Assembly (NCBI GenBank): GCA_963738325.1
Contig: CAVTWD010000002.1
Location: forward strand, 186,001 to 250,000
Length of the DNA: 64,000 bases
Source of the DNA: CAVTWD01 sp963738325
GTDB lineage: Bacteria; Actinomycetota; Acidimicrobiia; Acidimicrobiales; Ilumatobacteraceae
Direction: 5' to 3'
In this document: positions 36,273 through 43,570 of the stretch, one piece after another
Position numbering within the stretch: the stretch's first letter is position 1
Layout of the letters: each line of letters begins with the position of its first letter
The notes under the pieces: model-generated
Databases searched by the model: none
The model's input: the letters and a program-made list of their open reading frames with translations, nothing else
Told to the model about the DNA's origin: nothing
Translations under genes and position numbers: made by a program

Positions 36273-38654
36273 TCAATGTCGGCGCGGCCGCCGGCGCTCG
36301 CTCGCCCGGCGGTCGTTGCCCCGATCGCCGCGACCGCCACGGTCGACTGGTTCAGGCGTCTCCTGCGGTCCGAGGTCGCCGAAAACCTCGCGCGCCTCCT
36401 CGTCGAAGGAGTCCTCGAACGACACCGTGGTGAGGCCGCTGCTCGTCTCAGGGGCCGCGGGCGGGTTGACGGCAGGCGCATCGTCGTCGCCGACCGGCGT
36501 GAGGCTCACCTTCCCGTTGGGGTCGATGTCGTCGACCCGCACCTCGATCTCGTCCCCGAGATCCACCACGTCCTCGACCTTGGCGATCCGCTTGCCCCGC
36601 CCCAGCTTCGAGATGTGGACGAGACCGTCGCGCCCGGGCAGGATGTTGACGAAAGCCCCGAACTTGGTGATGTTCACGACCTTGCCGGTGTAGACCTCGC
36701 CGACCTTGGCCGTCGGCGGGTTGATGATCAGCTCGATGCGGCGGCGGGCTTCGTCGACCTTCGTGCTGTCGCTCGAACCGATCGTGACGGTGCCGACGAC
36801 GCCGTCGTCGTCGACGCTGATGTCGGCGCCCGTCTCCTGCTGGATCGTGTTGATGACCTTGCCCTTGGGCCCGATCACCTCACCGATCTTGTCGAGCGGG
36901 ATCGTGAAGTTGACGATCTTGGGCGCGGTCTCGCGCACCTCGGCCCGCGGCGCGGCGATCGCGCCCTTCATGACATCGAGGATCGTGAGGCGGGCCTCCC
37001 GCGCCTGTTCCAGCGCGGCGGCGAGGACATCGGCGGGGATCCCGGCGATCTTCGTGTCGAGCTGCAGGGCGGTGATGAACTCGGAGGTGCCGGCGACCTT
37101 GAAGTCCATGTCGCCGAAGGCGTCTTCGGCCCCGAGGATGTCGGTCAGCGTCGTGTACTTGCCCTCGGCGTACACGAGACCCATGGCGATGCCGGCCACG
37201 GCCGCCTTCAGGGGGACGCCGGCGTCCATGAGCGACAGCGACGAGGCGCACACCGAGCCCATCGACGTGGAGCCGTTCGACGACAGCACCTCGGACACGA
37301 GGCGGATCGAGTAGGCGAACTCCTCCTGGCTCGGCACCACCGGCAGCAGGGCCCGCTCGGCGAGGACGCCGTGGCCGATCTCGCGCCGCTTGGGAGAGCC
37401 CACCCGCCCGGTCTCACCATTGGCCCACGGCGCCATGTTGTAGTGGTGCATGTAGCGCTTGCTCGTGTCAGGGCCGATGGTGTCGAGCATCTGGTTCATC
37501 CGGGGCATGGCCAACGTGGTGACGGTGAGCACCTGGGTCTCGCCTCGTTGGAAGAGGCCCGAGCCGTGGGCGGTGGGGAGCACACCGACCTCCGCGGACA
37601 GCGGCCGTATGTCTCGAGTTCCCCGCCCGTCGATGCGCACGCCTTGCTCGACGATGCGCTTGCGCACGAGCTTCTTGGTGAGCGAGCGCAGGGCCTCCCG
37701 GATCTCGCGCTCCCGCCCGGCGAAGCGGGCATCGGGAGCTCCCGCGAGCGCGGCCATGACGCCGGCCGTCGCGTCGTCGATGGCGGCGTTGCGCTCCGCC
37801 TTGGCCGCGACGGTGATCGCCGTGCCCAGGGCCGGGGTGCCGGCCTGCTCGACCGCAGCCCAGACGTCGTCGCCGTAGTCGAGCATCGCGGGGTACGCCA
37901 ACGGCTCGCGGGTGCCGGCTTTGGCGACCAGCTCGCGCTGGAGGGCGATGCTCTCCTTGATCCACGCCTTGGCCGCCTCGAGGCCCTCGGCGATCACGGC
38001 CTCGCTGACCTTGGGTGCTCCCGCGTCGTAGTAAAGCGTGGCCTTCTCCGACCCGCCGGCCTCGACCATCATGATGGCGACGTCCCCGTCGGGGAGCTCG
38101 CGCCCCGCCACCACCAGCTCGAAGGTGCTCACGTCACCTTGGGTGTAGGTGGGGTGGGGCACCCAGTGCCCGTCCTGCGCGTAGGCGACGCGCACCGCGC
38201 CGACCGGCCCCTCGAAGGGCATACCGCTCAGCATCAGCGCGGCGGACGCGGCGTTGATGGCGAGCACGTCGTGGGGGTTCTCCTGGTCGGCACCGAGGAT
38301 CGTGCACACGATCTGCGTCTCGTTCCGATACCCGTCGGCGAACGATGGTCGCAGGGGCCGATCGATCAGCCGGCAGGTGAGCACCGCCTGCTCGCTGGGA
38401 CGCCCCTCCCGGCGGAAGAAGGCGCCCGGGATCTTGCCCGCCGCGTACGCCCGCTCCTCCACGTCGACGGTGAGAGGGAAGAAGTCGATCCCCTCGCGGA
38501 CGCTGTGGGCGGCATTAGCCGTGGCCAGCACGGTGGTCGCGCCGATCGAGGCGACGACGGCACCCTGGGACTGGAGGGCGAACTTGCCCGTCTCGAACGT
38601 GAGGGTCTCGTCAGTGCCGGAGATCGGTCCGGAAACCCTGGTGGGATCCGCCAT
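36273..38654 (-). CDS. pnp: Polyribonucleotide nucleotidyltransferase (PNPase)
   Basis: This is an intact 793-residue protein. It has two RNase PH domains, an alpha-helical linker, then KH ('NFTIPLDKIGEVIGPKGKVI') and S1 ('GEVYTGKVVNITKFGAFVNI') domains. A basic/acidic tail of about 65 residues ends in 'RRASERRRPRRH', a possible RNA or RNase contact. It degrades RNA 3' to 5' with phosphate. The leader upstream holds three 26-bp tandem repeats, each with a small hairpin, and a longer stem. PNPase autoregulates through its leader in several bacteria. It is preceded by rpsO, as usual. Confidence 0.97.
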   Translation of the reverse strand: MADPTRVSGPISGTDETLTFETGKFALQSQGAVVASIGATTVLATANAAHSVREGIDFFPLTVDVEERAYAAGKIPGAFFRREGRPSEQAVLTCRLIDRPLRPSFADGYRNETQIVCTILGADQENPHDVLAINAASAALMLSGMPFEGPVGAVRVAYAQDGHWVPHPTYTQGDVSTFELVVAGRELPDGDVAIMMVEAGGSEKATLYYDAGAPKVSEAVIAEGLEAAKAWIKESIALQRELVAKAGTREPLAYPAMLDYGDDVWAAVEQAGTPALGTAITVAAKAERNAAIDDATAGVMAALAGAPDARFAGREREIREALRSLTKKLVRKRIVEQGVRIDGRGTRDIRPLSAEVGVLPTAHGSGLFQRGETQVLTVTTLAMPRMNQMLDTIGPDTSKRYMHHYNMAPWANGETGRVGSPKRREIGHGVLAERALLPVVPSQEEFAYSIRLVSEVLSSNGSTSMGSVCASSLSLMDAGVPLKAAVAGIAMGLVYAEGKYTTLTDILGAEDAFGDMDFKVAGTSEFITALQLDTKIAGIPADVLAAALEQAREARLTILDVMKGAIAAPRAEVRETAPKIVNFTIPLDKIGEVIGPKGKVINTIQQETGADISVDDDGVVGTVTIGSSDSTKVDEARRRIELIINPPTAKVGEVYTGKVVNITKFGAFVNILPGRDGLVHISKLGRGKRIAKVEDVVDLGDEIEVRVDDIDPNGKVSLTPVGDDDAPAVNPPAAPETSSGLTTVSFEDSFDEEAREVFGDLGPQETPEPVDRGGRGDRGNDRRASERRRPRRH

Positions 38655-38677
38655 GTGCGGATGCTCCTTCCTGCTGG

Positions 38678-38755
38678 CCGGCTCCTCGCCGGCGGTGTCA
38701 TAGCCGGCTCCTCGCCGGCGGTGTCATAGCCGGCTCCTCGCCGGCGGTGTCATAG
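38678..38755 (-). repeat. Three 26-bp tandem repeats in the pnp leader
   Basis: Three perfect copies, at 38678-38703, 38704-38729 and 38730-38755. Each contains CTCCTCGCCGGCGGTGTCAT, and each can fold CCGGC-GAGGA-GCCGG. They lie 24-101 nt before the pnp ATG, inside the probable 5' untranslated region. Confidence 0.9.
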
Positions 38756-38776
38756 CCGAGCGGCGAGGGCGGTTCT

Positions 38777-38819
38777 CAGTCGGCGACCCCTCGCGCTGAG
38801 AGCCAGGGACCGCCGACTG
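38777..38819 (-). promoter_or_regulatory. Long stem in rpsO-pnp spacer
   Basis: CAGTCGGCG (38777-38785) pairs with CGCCGACTG (38811-38819). A CTC/GAG stem lies within the loop. It may be a processing stem of the rpsO-pnp transcript, comparable in position to the RNase III hairpin in E. coli pnp leaders. Confidence 0.5.
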
Positions 38820-38854
38820 ACAACCGACCAGTACTGCTCGGATGCCGTATCTGG

Positions 38855-38884
38855 CGATCGGGCGGCCTCACGGCCGCCCGATCG
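38855..38884 (-). terminator. Terminator after rpsO
   Basis: Thirteen perfect base pairs (CGATCGGGCGGCC with GGCCGCCCGATCG) around a TCAC loop, 14 nt after the rpsO stop. There is no strong T-run, as is common in high-GC actinobacteria. Confidence 0.75.
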
Positions 38885-38897
38885 GGAATCTGTGGTG

Positions 38898-39155
38898 CTA
38901 GCGGCGCAGGCCGAGCCTGGCAATCAAGGCTCGGTAGCGCTCGACGTCGACGGCTCTGAGGTAGTCGAGCATCCGCCGCCGCCGGCCGACCAGCATCAGC
39001 AGGCCGCGACGGCTGTGGTGATCCTTCTTGTGGACCTTCAGGTGCTCGGTGAGGTGGTTGATCCGCTCCGTCAGGAGGGCGACCTGGACCTCAGGAGAAC
39101 CGGTATCACCGTCGTGGCGCTTGTGCGCCTCGATGGTGGCTTGCTTGTCGGGCAA
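38898..39155 (-). CDS. rpsO: 30S ribosomal protein S15
   Basis: Intact 85 residues, the normal length less a few at the N-terminus ('DKQATIEAHKRHDGDTGSPE', 'VGRRRRMLDYLRAVDVERY'). It binds 16S rRNA at the platform and nucleates 30S assembly. The start is TTG at 39155, supported by GGAG 5 nt upstream. An ATG that fits is absent. The leader has two adjacent hairpins (39176-39218), a possible autoregulatory target of S15. Confidence 0.96.
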   Translation of the reverse strand: MPDKQATIEAHKRHDGDTGSPEVQVALLTERINHLTEHLKVHKKDHHSRRGLLMLVGRRRRMLDYLRAVDVERYRALIARLGLRR

Positions 39156-39175
39156 CGCGACTCCGCTTCTGTCGA

Positions 39176-39218
39176 CGACCTCCCTTTGGGGGAGGTCGCT
39201 CCCGCCCGTGGCGGGAGC
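39176..39218 (-). promoter_or_regulatory. Two tandem hairpins in the rpsO leader
   Basis: CGACCTCCC/GGGAGGTCG (39176-39198, loop 5) is followed at once by GCTCCCGCC/GGCGGGAGC (39198-39218, loop 3). Both are perfect 9-bp stems. They lie 21-63 nt before the TTG start. A -10-like TAGGAT is at 39259-39254. S15 leader elements with paired stems are known in other bacteria, but this one matches none I know in detail. Confidence 0.5.
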
Positions 39219-39413
39219 ATCGCGCCGCAGCCAGAGCCACGACGGACCCTATAATCCTACCAGGAAGAGTCCGGCGCGCCTGGCGCCCCGAGCCGGTCAC
39301 CGCGGTCGGATACCCCACCCAGGCAGCGTCTCGTGCCGCGGATTCCGCACGTTTGGCTGACTCGCTCGTCGCGCGAGGGCGCCCGCGTGATCGTCCGGAG
39401 GGGGCGGGACCGC

Positions 39414-39752
39414 TCAGCGCAGCGTCGCCAAGCGAGCCTGCCAGCGGGCCGGAGCGGCCTCCTCCCGGGCTCGCTCCGCCTCCACGACCACGACCGGGCC
39501 TGGCCGTTGCCACCACCAGGCACCCTTCTCGACCAGGCACATGAGGACGTGCTCGCCTTGCAGCTCCCGGCGGGCCTGGTCTGCCCACACCACGCGTCCG
39601 CGCAGGGGAACGTCGGCCGCCGGCCGCTCGAGCTGGGTCTCGGCCACCTCGTCGAGCTGGACGAGCAGCACGGCATCGGCCTCCGGGACAGCGCTCGCCG
39701 GCGCCCCGGCGGCGAGGGGCGTCACCACGAGCTCGGCGATCATCACCGCCAT
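39414..39752 (-). CDS. Small hypothetical protein
   Basis: A 112-residue reading frame from ATG 39752 with a plausible beta-rich pattern ('ADAVLLVQLDEVAETQLERP', 'VPLRGRVVWADQARRELQ', 'GEHVLMCLVEKGAWWWQRPG'). It is divergent from the ABC ATPase gene, with 40 bp between, and is on the same strand as rpsO. I know no family. It may be a real gene or a long chance frame. ATG 39743 is an alternative start. Confidence 0.4.
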   Translation of the reverse strand: MAVMIAELVVTPLAAGAPASAVPEADAVLLVQLDEVAETQLERPAADVPLRGRVVWADQARRELQGEHVLMCLVEKGAWWWQRPGPVVVVEAERAREEAAPARWQARLATLR

Positions 39753-39778
39753 CCTGCCCGCTGTCGCGCCGGTGCGGG

Positions 39779-39792
39779 TAGGTTCTCCCGGG
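39779..39792 (+). promoter_or_regulatory. TAGGTT, N8, ABC ATPase ATG (leaderless candidate)
   Basis: TAGGTT (39779-39784) ends 8 nt before ATG 39793 and no ribosome site is present. No thiamine or other riboswitch fits in the 40-bp gap. Confidence 0.4.
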
Positions 39793-40638
39793 ATGGTCGC
39801 GGGCGTCGCCGAGCAGCCGGGGCTGCCACCGCCCGAATCCCGCCCGCCGGTCGCGGTGGCACCGGCTGCGCTCGAGCTGCACGGCGTCCGCAAGTCCTTC
39901 GGGCGCCGGAAGCGCCCCATGGTCGCGCTCGACGGCGTCAGTTTCAGCGTCGCGGCCGGTGAGTTCGTCACGCTGATCGGGCCGAGCGGCTGCGGGAAGT
40001 CCACGTTGTTGCGCACCGTGGCAGGGTTGCTCCCCGTCGACGCCGGCGAGGTCCTCGTAGCCGGGTCGCCGCCTGACCAGGCCCGCCGCGCCAAGCAGTT
40101 CGGCCTCGTACCCCAGCGACCCGCGCTCCTCCCCTGGCGCACGGTTCGCCAGAACGTCCGGCTCCTCACCGAGGTCAACAAGGGGGCCGAGGCGCACGCC
40201 ACCCTCCGGCCGGACGAGACCGAGGCCCTCCTGCGGGAGGTGGGCCTCGGCGAGTTCCTGGGCGCGTATCCAGGCGAGCTGTCGGGCGGCATGCAGCAGC
40301 GAGTGGCGCTCGTGCGAGCCTTCGCCCTCGGCGCGCCCATCCTCCTCATGGACGAGCCGTTCGCGGCCCTCGACGAGATGACGCGCGAAGACATGCGCTT
40401 CCTCCTGTTGCGGCTGTGGGAGCACGCCGGCCCCACCGTCCTCTTCGTCACCCACCACATCCCCGAAGCGGTGATCCTCGCCGACCGCGTGATCGTGATG
40501 GGCGCCCGGCCGGGCAGGATCCTGGCCCAGGAGCGCGTCGAGCTGTCACGACCCCGGTCAGCGTCGCAGGAGGACACCCCAGAGTTCCTCGCTCATGTCC
40601 GGCGCGTCCGCGCCGCGCTCCGGGGGGCCGAACCCTGA
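39793..40638 (+). CDS. ABC transporter ATP-binding protein (nitrate/sulfonate/HMP family)
   Basis: This is a 281-residue ATPase. It has Walker A 'GPSGCGKSTLLRTVAG', Q-loop 'GLVPQRPALLPWRTV', signature 'LSGGMQQRVALVRAF', Walker B 'ILLMDEPFAALDE' and switch His in 'FVTHHIPEA'. The type is that of SsuB/TauB/ThiZ. It energises the importer made of the two genes downstream. The end meets the permease start. The first 30 residues are a Pro-rich extension that may not be translated if a later start is used. Confidence 0.9.
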   Translation: MVAGVAEQPGLPPPESRPPVAVAPAALELHGVRKSFGRRKRPMVALDGVSFSVAAGEFVTLIGPSGCGKSTLLRTVAGLLPVDAGEVLVAGSPPDQARRAKQFGLVPQRPALLPWRTVRQNVRLLTEVNKGAEAHATLRPDETEALLREVGLGEFLGAYPGELSGGMQQRVALVRAFALGAPILLMDEPFAALDEMTREDMRFLLLRLWEHAGPTVLFVTHHIPEAVILADRVIVMGARPGRILAQERVELSRPRSASQEDTPEFLAHVRRVRAALRGAEP

Positions 40639-40655
40639 GATCCGTATGGCGGTTC

Positions 40656-41418
40656 GTGCGGTCGCTCGTCGCCCCGATCGTGGGCCTGGCCGCCTTCTTC
40701 GGCCTGTGGGAGCTGCTCGTACGGGTCTTCGACATCCCGGCCTTCGAGCTGCCGCCCCCCTCGCGGGTGCTGTCGTCGATGCGCGACGACCCCGGTTTCT
40801 ACCTGCGCAACGCATGGGTCACGGGGCGCGAAGCCCTGATCGGTTTCGCCCTTGCCCTGCTCCTCGCCCTCGTCGCCGGCACGGCCATGACCCACTCTCG
40901 GTTCCTGGAGCGCGCCGTGCAGCCCGTCGCGGTGCTCATCCAGGTGACACCGATCATCGCCTACGCGCCGGCCTTCGTGATCTGGCTCGGTGCGGGCCTC
41001 GAACCCATACTCGCCATCACGACCCTCGTCTGCTTCGTTCCCTTCCTCTTCAACGCCGTCGCGGGGTTCCGCTCGATCGATCCGGCCACCCACGAGCTCC
41101 TGCGCTCGGTCGACGCACAGCGGGCGCGAGGTCTTCTGGCGGCTCCGGATGCCGAGCGCGCTCCCCTACCTCTTCGCCGCGGCCCGCATCGCCGTCGGCC
41201 TCGCGCTGATCGGCGCCGTGCTCGGCGAGTTCTTCGCCCTCGTCGACGAAGGGCTCGGCGTCGCCATCAAGAAGGCGCTCAACTTCAACGACGTCGACCA
41301 GCTCTGGGGCAGCATCCTCACCCTCGGCCTCATGGGCGGGTTGGCGGTCCTCATCATCAGCATCGTCGAGCGGGTTGCCTTGCGTTGGCATCCCTCGCAG
41401 GTGACGCTGTCGGCATGA
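40656..41418 (+). CDS. ABC transporter permease (BPD family), one apparent frameshift
   Basis: About 254 residues with six hydrophobic segments ('SLVAPIVGLAAFFGLWELLV', 'ALIGFALALLLALVAGTAM', 'VTPIIAYAPAFVIWLGAG', then 'ALPYLFAAARIAVGLALIG' and 'LGLMGGLAVLIISIVERVA'). The EAA-like loop is interrupted near 41115-41125, where one base change joins 'HELLRSVDAQR' to 'REVFWRLRMPSALPYL'. GTG 40656 is the first usual start in frame; an earlier CTG at 40635 would overlap the ATPase stop. It forms the membrane channel of the same importer. Confidence 0.82.
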
Positions 41419-42536
41419 ACGTCGGCAGGATGGGCGCGGTCGCCGCACTCACGGCGCTCGCCACGGTCACGGGCGCGTGCTCGAGCAGCTCCACCGCCGC
41501 GCCCCCGACGACCGGGCCCTCGGCGGGCAGAGACGTGACTGCGGCGGGCATCTCGCCGGCGCGCTGCGCGCAGAACAAGAAGGCCGGCACGATCACGTAC
41601 CTCTCCAGCTTCGACTTCGCCGCCTCCCCGTCGATCGTCGACGTCGTCGTCGCCAAGAAGAACGGCTACTTCGACGAGATGTGCCTGACGGTCACATTGA
41701 AGTCGAGCTTCTCGACCACCAACTATCCGCTGGTCGCCTCGAACCAGGCCCAGTTCAGCTCGGCCGGCGCGTACACCGAGATGCTGAACTACAGCAAGAA
41801 CGGGGCCAAGCTGGTCGCTCTCGTCGATTACGGCAAGTCGAACATCAACGCGCTCCTGGTGCGCGACGACGGGAAGATCACCTCGCTCGCCAGCCTCCGG
41901 GACAAGACCATCGGGGTGAAGGGCGCGCTGCCCCCTTCGATCGTCGCCCAGTTGTCGAAAGCCGGGCTCGACACCCACGACTACAAGACGGTGTCCCTCG
42001 ACGGCTTCGACCCCGTCGCGCAGCTGAAGCTCCCCATCGACGCCCTCCCCGTCTACAAGTCGAACGAGCCCAACCTGCTCGACAAGGCGGGCGTGAAGTA
42101 CCGGATGTTCGACCCCTCGAGCGAGGGCATCCCCGGCACGTTCGACCTCCTCTACACCAACCAGCAGTTCCTGAATGACCACCCGTCGGCCGCACAGGAC
42201 TTCATCCGGGCCGCGCTGAAGGGCATGGAGACGGCGCTCGCCGACCCGAAGGCCGCCGTGGCCGACAGCCTCGAGCTGATACGCGCCGGCGGCAACAAGA
42301 ACTTCCTCACCGACGAGGGAGAGACGTACCGCTTCGGCGTCGAGTCGAAGCTGGTGGTCGACGCCAAGGGGTCACTGCCGATCGGTGTGATCGATCCGAA
42401 GCTCTTCGCCGACGAGGTGGCCAGCTACACCGCCGCCGGGTCGTTCACCGCCCCGCCGACGCTCGATCGCACGTATGTGGTCGACGTCGCCAAGGACGTG
42501 TACGGCCCCGACGGCAAGGTCATCTGGCCAACGTGA
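41415..42536 (+). CDS. ABC transporter substrate-binding lipoprotein (NMT1/THI5-like)
   Basis: This is an intact 373-residue protein. Lipoprotein signal with lipobox 'TVTGAC' (Cys 22), then a Ser/Thr-rich linker and a periplasmic-binding fold ('ITYLSSFDFAASPSIVDVVV', 'AKKNGYFDEMCLTVTLKSSF', 'FDLLYTNQQFLNDHPSAAQD'). It resembles SsuA/ThiY-type proteins that bind nitrate, alkane sulfonates or thiamine precursors. The ligand cannot be told from sequence. ATG 41415 overlaps the permease stop (ATGA). A weak terminator follows. Confidence 0.88.
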   Translation: MNVGRMGAVAALTALATVTGACSSSSTAAPPTTGPSAGRDVTAAGISPARCAQNKKAGTITYLSSFDFAASPSIVDVVVAKKNGYFDEMCLTVTLKSSFSTTNYPLVASNQAQFSSAGAYTEMLNYSKNGAKLVALVDYGKSNINALLVRDDGKITSLASLRDKTIGVKGALPPSIVAQLSKAGLDTHDYKTVSLDGFDPVAQLKLPIDALPVYKSNEPNLLDKAGVKYRMFDPSSEGIPGTFDLLYTNQQFLNDHPSAAQDFIRAALKGMETALADPKAAVADSLELIRAGGNKNFLTDEGETYRFGVESKLVVDAKGSLPIGVIDPKLFADEVASYTAAGSFTAPPTLDRTYVVDVAKDVYGPDGKVIWPT

Positions 42537-42545
42537 GAGCGTGCA

Positions 42546-42565
42546 AGGGAAGGGAACCTTTCCCT
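42546..42565. terminator. Hairpin between the importer and ribF
   Basis: AGGGAAGG pairs with CCTTTCCCT with one bulged base around a GAA loop. It lies in the 57-bp gap between two convergent genes. Confidence 0.5.
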
Positions 42566-42593
42566 CCACGAGCCCGAGCGGAGGCAGAGCGGG

Positions 42594-43538
42594 TCAGACC
42601 CCGAGGGCGCGGCGGGCGCCGGCGACGTCGTGCTTCAGCTGCGCAATGAGCGCGTCGACGCCGTCGAACTTCCGCTCGCTGCGCAGGAACTCGACGAAGC
42701 GGACCTCCGCGGGCTCGCCGTAGAGGTCGTCCTGGAAGTCGATCAGATGGGCCTCGAGCAGCGAGTGGTCGGCGTGCTCGTAGAACGTGGGACGCCGTCC
42801 GAGGTTGATGGCGCACGGGTAGACGAGGCCGTCGGGCCGCTCGTACCAACCGGCGTACACGCCGTCGGCCGGCAGGCACACCTGGTTGGGCACCTCGACG
42901 TTGGCTGTCGGGAAGCCGAGCAAGCGCCCTCGCCTGTCGCCTGTCACCACGATGCCGCGGACTTCGTAAGCCCGCCCGAGCAGGCGAGCGGCCACGTCCA
43001 CCTCGCCCCCGGCCAGCGCCCGACGGATGGCCGTGGAGGACACGGGCTCGTCAACGCCGTCGGCGCGAACCACGAGGGAGATCGGCAGGACGTCGAAACC
43101 GGCCTCCACGCCGAGGAGGCGCAGCAGGCTCACGTTGCCCCGGCGATGGTGGCCGAAGTGGAAGTCCTCTCCCACCACGACCACACGAGCGCCGAGGCCG
43201 CCGACGAGGACCTCGGCGACGAAGTCCTCTGGGGATTCCGCCGCCCGGGCCTCGTCGAAGTGGATCACGACCGTGGTGTCCACGCCCGTGGCCGCGAGGA
43301 GCGCCAGCTTCTGCGCGAGGTCGGTGAGCTGGCGCGGCGCCGACTCGGGCCGCACGACAGAGGCGGGGTGGCGGTCGAAGGTGACCACGGCCGAGCGAGC
43401 GCCGATCTCGTCGGCGACCCGGCGGACCTCGTCGATGACCGCCCGGTGACCGAGATGGACACCGTCATAGGCGCCGATCGTCACCACCGTGCCCTCGGCC
43501 GGAGGCCGGGACTCGGCGGGGTTGTCGATCACCTGCAC
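42594..43538 (-). CDS. ribF: Bifunctional riboflavin kinase / FAD synthetase
   Basis: This is an intact 314-residue protein. The N-terminal FAD synthetase domain has the nucleotidyl-transferase motif 'TIGAYDGVHLGHRAV' and 'VSSTAIRRALAGGEVDVAA'. The C-terminal riboflavin kinase domain has 'GFPTANVEVPNQVCLPADGV' and 'CAINLGRRPTFYEH'. It turns riboflavin to FMN and FAD. GTG 43538 is preceded by TAGCGT with 8 nt between and no ribosome site. The usual partner truB is 3.3 kb away because the propeller protein and tatA are inserted. Confidence 0.94.
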   Translation of the reverse strand: MQVIDNPAESRPPAEGTVVTIGAYDGVHLGHRAVIDEVRRVADEIGARSAVVTFDRHPASVVRPESAPRQLTDLAQKLALLAATGVDTTVVIHFDEARAAESPEDFVAEVLVGGLGARVVVVGEDFHFGHHRRGNVSLLRLLGVEAGFDVLPISLVVRADGVDEPVSSTAIRRALAGGEVDVAARLLGRAYEVRGIVVTGDRRGRLLGFPTANVEVPNQVCLPADGVYAGWYERPDGLVYPCAINLGRRPTFYEHADHSLLEAHLIDFQDDLYGEPAEVRFVEFLRSERKFDGVDALIAQLKHDVAGARRALGV

Positions 43539-43552
43539 GGAGGCGAACGCTA
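43539..43552 (-). promoter_or_regulatory. TAGCGT, N8, ribF GTG (leaderless candidate)
   Basis: TAGCGT at 43552-43547 ends 8 nt before the ribF start and supports GTG 43538 as the true start. Confidence 0.45.
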
Positions 43553-43570
43553 CCGCGGGTGAACCATTGC

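Noticed and set aside
36276..38729. An 817-residue open frame on the plus strand opposite pnp, and similar long frames opposite ftsK (19501-20985), rnj and proS
   Set aside because: They are mirror frames of high-GC genes. They show no domain, and the minus-strand proteins are certain.
38678..38755. Possible small CRISPR array
   Set aside because: The three repeats are directly joined with no spacers, and no cas genes are present.
39753..39792. Thiamine riboswitch in front of the ABC importer
   Set aside because: Only 40 bp are available and the conserved CTGAGA elements are missing. The -10-like hexamer 8 nt before the start also argues against a leader.
39414..42536. Recent horizontal transfer of the importer cassette
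   Set aside because: I see no change in base composition or codon use, no integrase, and no flanking repeats, so only a synteny argument remains.
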